This document shows, in pieces, positions 23,153-25,412 of a stretch of DNA of 25,412 nucleotides. The number at the start of each line of letters is the position of its first letter. The stretch's first letter is position 1. Where the stretch lies: assembly GCA_040394735.1 (NCBI GenBank), contig JBEBRR010000055.1, positions 1-25,412 of the forward strand. Direction: 5' to 3'. The DNA comes from Leadbetterella byssophila_A. GTDB taxonomy: Bacteria > Bacteroidota > Bacteroidia > Cytophagales > Spirosomataceae. The notes beneath the pieces were generated by a model. That model was not told the origin of the DNA. It searched no databases and was given only the letters and a program-made list of their open reading frames with translations. Both the position numbers and the translations under genes were made by a program.

Positions 23153-23755
23153 CTAAGGAACAAAGGTATAAGCCATGCCTAACCTGATTCCGCCTTCCGC
23201 CACATGGTAATTGATACTACCCGGAGAGAAAGGAATGATTCCATGGACGCGGACACTAGGATTGGCAAAGATGAAAAGCCCGGACTTAAAGATATAGCGG
23301 CCACCAGTCCCTAAAGCGATCCCTATCCCGGTCTGATTAGAGGTTTGGCGGGGCCTTGAGATGTCCAGGTCAAGCAAAGGGCCTCCATTCAGGTAGATGT
23401 AATTTCCCAGGGTAATCTGCGCCATAACAGGCGCAGTGAGTATCTTTACTCTTTTTTCTGCGGGCTGAATTCTGTTATCCCCTGTAAATGCGGGATAAAG
23501 CAAAACCTGGTGCGCTGAATATTCAAGACCTGTTTCCAGGCTCAGTATCCTGGTTAGCCCGTGGATATAGCTGACTCCGAAATTGTGCATGGACCTGCCC
23601 TCATAGCTGCCGCCGCCCTCTACTTTCAGCAAAGTAAACAGGGTACTGCCGGCAGGAAAGGAATAGTGAATTCCAATACTTTTTCGGAACTGGGCAGAGG
23701 CCGGAGCGAGAAACCCTGAAAGAATGAGGAAAATGGCCAATAAGATAGCTTTCAT
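23153..23755 (-). CDS. Small outer-membrane beta-barrel protein
   Basis: The 200-residue protein has a signal peptide (about 1-22, ending PASAQ) and then alternating hydrophobic/polar strands separated by turns: SIGIHYSFPAG, HNFGVSYIHGL, LSLETGLEYSAHQV, APVMAQITLGNYIYLNGG, GIGIALGTGGRYIF and GGIRLGMAYTFVP. This resembles the PorT/OMP_b-brl_2 type of 8-strand outer-membrane barrels common in Bacteroidota. The function is unknown. The final strand ends in Phe-Val-Pro. Confidence 0.82.
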   Translation of the reverse strand: MKAILLAIFLILSGFLAPASAQFRKSIGIHYSFPAGSTLFTLLKVEGGGSYEGRSMHNFGVSYIHGLTRILSLETGLEYSAHQVLLYPAFTGDNRIQPAEKRVKILTAPVMAQITLGNYIYLNGGPLLDLDISRPRQTSNQTGIGIALGTGGRYIFKSGLFIFANPSVRVHGIIPFSPGSINYHVAEGGIRLGMAYTFVP

Positions 23756-23762
23756 CGTTTTG

Positions 23763-23785
23763 CAAATGTATTCCCTGCAAAAATA
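23763..23785 (-). promoter_or_regulatory. Two candidate -7 boxes for the small beta-barrel gene
   Basis: On the minus strand, TACATTTG (23770-23763) and TATTTTTG (23785-23778) both match TAnnTTTG. The first has a T-rich -33-like run about 18 bases upstream but would leave almost no leader before ATG 23755; the second would give a leader of about 15 bases but lacks a -33 box. One of them is probably used. Confidence 0.35.
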
Positions 23786-23899
23786 GGAAAAACAGTGGCC
23801 GGAGAATTTACGGTACTTGAGTTAAAGGTAAAATAATCGGGTAATGGTAATTTATGTCTTAAATGGCAAGGGAATCCAATTGGAATTCTACCCGGATCT

Positions 23900-23930
23900 T
23901 TTTAAAGATGGCATATTGGCCTTAGCTTTG
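23900..23930 (+). promoter_or_regulatory. Promoter of the leucine-rich-repeat lipoprotein gene
   Basis: TTTT (23900-23903, three of four matches to -33), a 19-base spacer, then TAGCTTTG (23923-23930, exact TAnnTTTG). Transcription would start near 23937. This makes the GTG at 23930 unusable as a start and supports the ATG at 23951. Confidence 0.55.
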
Positions 23931-23950
23931 TGAAATTGTTATTTCCATAT

Positions 23951-25345
23951 ATGACATTGAAGAATTATTGCCTAGGGCTGTTTCTGTTACTTTCTCTGTT
24001 TTCCTGTCAGCAGGAAGAACCCAAAAAGCCGGATACCCCGCCACTGACTTTTGAGATAACCTCCACGGCGGATGTCCAGAATTCAGAATATGTGCTTACC
24101 TGGACTGAGGCCAAAAGTTCAAACGGCAATCCGGTGACCTATACGGTAGTATATGGTGATACATTGGTCAGAGACATTGCCAAAACCACCTTTACGCTTA
24201 AAAATCTGCCTTATGAAGAGGGTACGATAATAGCAAGTGACGGCAGAGGGGGGAAGACGGAGCGAACCTTTAAGGTGAAAGTTCCGGAAAACTATACTGT
24301 TTTAATTCCTGATAAACTATTTGAACAATATCTGGTAGATCACGGTATAGATAATGCCATTGATGGCAAGGTGCTGTTTTCCAGAGTCTTAAATGTAAAA
24401 GAAATGGACTTGAGCGGTTATTTAATAACCGACCTTGAAGGACTTCAAAATTTCAGAAATCTTCACTTGCTTGTATTAAGCAGGTTAGCTATTAGGGAGG
24501 TTAAGCTGACCGGCCTCAGGAGGTTAAGGGAGCTTACCATTTTTCTTTGTGAAAAACTGGAAAATTTGGATTTTTCCGATGCGAATGATCTCGAACAGAT
24601 AAGTATAAACCGCAGCCTGATAAAACAGGTGAATATTAAGAATCTGGTTTATCTGAAGCAAATCCATCTGTGGGACAATAAAAACCTTGAGTTTTTAGAC
24701 GTAAGTAATAATTTAAAGCTGGAGAATTTTCAGCTCTCCTATGGTAATGTGAGAATGCTGGATTTGTCTAAGAATGCCGGTCTTCTTGAACTGGGCGTAG
24801 CCTATAATCCGTTAGAAAGTCTGAATCTTTTGAATAACCCTAAACTCAGAAATATTTCTGTTGATAGCAAAGAATTGACCAGTCTTACTCTTCCTTCCGT
24901 AAATCATGAATTAAGATCACTGGTTCTATCTTCTGAAAATATGAATGGTATTGATTTTTTCAGGTTCGAAAATCTTGAAGAGCTCGCTCTTGTGGGGGTA
25001 GAGCTCAATACATTTGATGGTTCCCGATTGCCGGCTTTAACGAAGTTGTCATTACAAAGAAATAAAATGAGTGAAATTAACCTGTTGAAAAACAACAAAT
25101 TAACTTCCTTGTGGATAATTAACAATTCTTTGGAGGGTTTAGATTTATCGGGTTGCAATGATTTGAAACTCCTGGCTGTAAATAAAACGCGCCTGAAGGA
25201 ACTTAAACTTTGTGATCAGCCACAGCTGTATGATTTATCTACAAGTCTGAACGATGATTTAATGTCGATATATGTAAGAGACCTTTCTCAGGTCAGCATG
25301 AGGTGGACTAAAGACAATCATACTGCGTTTAAAGTTTGTAATTAA
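23951..25345 (+). CDS. Leucine-rich-repeat lipoprotein
   Basis: Starting at ATG 23951 gives 464 residues with lipobox LFSC (Cys 19). The frame also extends seven codons upstream to a GTG at 23930, but that GTG lies in the predicted promoter box. Residues about 30-115 look like a fibronectin-III/cadherin-type beta-sandwich (LTFEITSTADVQNSEYVLTW...). Residues about 120-455 are leucine-rich repeats of about 21 residues, for example LDVSNNLKLENFQLSYGN and LDLSKNAGLLELGVAYNPL. Surface LRR proteins of this type often mediate protein or host binding. No C-terminal sorting domain is seen. Codon use is more A/T-rich than in the housekeeping genes, and the family is often variable between strains. Confidence 0.83.
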   Translation: MTLKNYCLGLFLLLSLFSCQQEEPKKPDTPPLTFEITSTADVQNSEYVLTWTEAKSSNGNPVTYTVVYGDTLVRDIAKTTFTLKNLPYEEGTIIASDGRGGKTERTFKVKVPENYTVLIPDKLFEQYLVDHGIDNAIDGKVLFSRVLNVKEMDLSGYLITDLEGLQNFRNLHLLVLSRLAIREVKLTGLRRLRELTIFLCEKLENLDFSDANDLEQISINRSLIKQVNIKNLVYLKQIHLWDNKNLEFLDVSNNLKLENFQLSYGNVRMLDLSKNAGLLELGVAYNPLESLNLLNNPKLRNISVDSKELTSLTLPSVNHELRSLVLSSENMNGIDFFRFENLEELALVGVELNTFDGSRLPALTKLSLQRNKMSEINLLKNNKLTSLWIINNSLEGLDLSGCNDLKLLAVNKTRLKELKLCDQPQLYDLSTSLNDDLMSIYVRDLSQVSMRWTKDNHTAFKVCN

Positions 25346-25365
25346 AACAAAAATATCTAACTTTG
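25335..25365 (+). promoter_or_regulatory. Strong Bacteroidota promoter reading off the right edge
   Basis: TTTG (25335-25338), exactly 19 bases, then TAACTTTG (25358-25365): a full match to both boxes of the Bacteroidota housekeeping sigma factor. The -33 box overlaps the last codons of the LRR gene. An ATG at 25406 begins a frame of at least M-P before the window ends, about 40 bases downstream, and could be the first codon of the gene it serves. Its identity cannot be told. Confidence 0.72.
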
Positions 25366-25412
25366 CACCCCAATTTACTTTTTAATACTTAATCTGTTTT
25401 GTAAAATGCCAA

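Overview
The window looks like chromosomal DNA of a Bacteroidota bacterium (Cytophagia, Chitinophagia or Sphingobacteriia-like; genus not determined). The signs are TAnnTTTG promoter boxes, sometimes with a TTTG-like box about 19-20 bases upstream; weak or absent Shine-Dalgarno sequences; many short lipoprotein signal peptides; a YbeY with the GYKDK ending I associate with this phylum; DnaE with HLHNHT at its N-terminus; and membrane-bound winged-helix and AraC-type regulators. Most of the window is ordinary housekeeping DNA. No CRISPR array, prophage, complete insertion sequence or rRNA operon was seen.

Layout. 1-861 (minus) is the 5' part of a 7TM sensor lipoprotein running off the left edge. 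977-2383 is a secreted serine hydrolase with C-terminal TPRs. 2537-3226 (minus, YceI-like lipoprotein) and 3315-4247 (plus, membrane-anchored winged-helix regulator) are divergent around a control region with four TGTAAA motifs 10-12 bases apart. 4441-6008 holds three small membrane proteins, the last apparently shortened. 6065-7236 (minus) is a decayed chimera: the first half of a serine hydrolase joined in frame to the last half of a membrane-bound AraC-type regulator, followed by a one-base frameshift. Next to it, 7262-7515 is a gene-free stretch rich in hairpins. tRNA-Ala(GGC) follows at 7636-7709 (minus) with its own promoter and terminator.

13561-7746 (minus) is a tightly packed four-gene unit: Ppx/GppA phosphatase, envelope thioredoxin-like protein, NlpC/P60 lipoprotein, and a 1037-residue outer-membrane protein that joins an HExxH metallopeptidase-like domain, a PD40 propeller and a beta-barrel. 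The first three genes overlap by ATGA and the fourth follows after four bases, so they are probably translated together. Three of the four products act in the envelope.

13716-16735 holds ybeY, an ElaA-type acetyltransferase, a TatD-family hydrolase, tcdA and a Dps ferritin. 16992-19299 holds a small Cys-rich lipoprotein, a von Willebrand A lipoprotein and an LpxL/HtrB-type lipid A acyltransferase. 19426-23022 (minus) is dnaE. 23153-23755 (minus) is a small beta-barrel protein and 23951-25345 a leucine-rich-repeat lipoprotein. A textbook Bacteroidota promoter at 25335-25365 fires off the right edge. Several convergent gene ends carry long inverted repeats (16178-16253, 19345-19418) that probably act as two-way terminators.

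I did not find a convincing new multi-gene system. The best leads are the phased operator between the YceI gene and the membrane regulator, the hydrolase/AraC chimera with the structured DNA beside it, and the peptidase-propeller-barrel protein with its coupled envelope genes.
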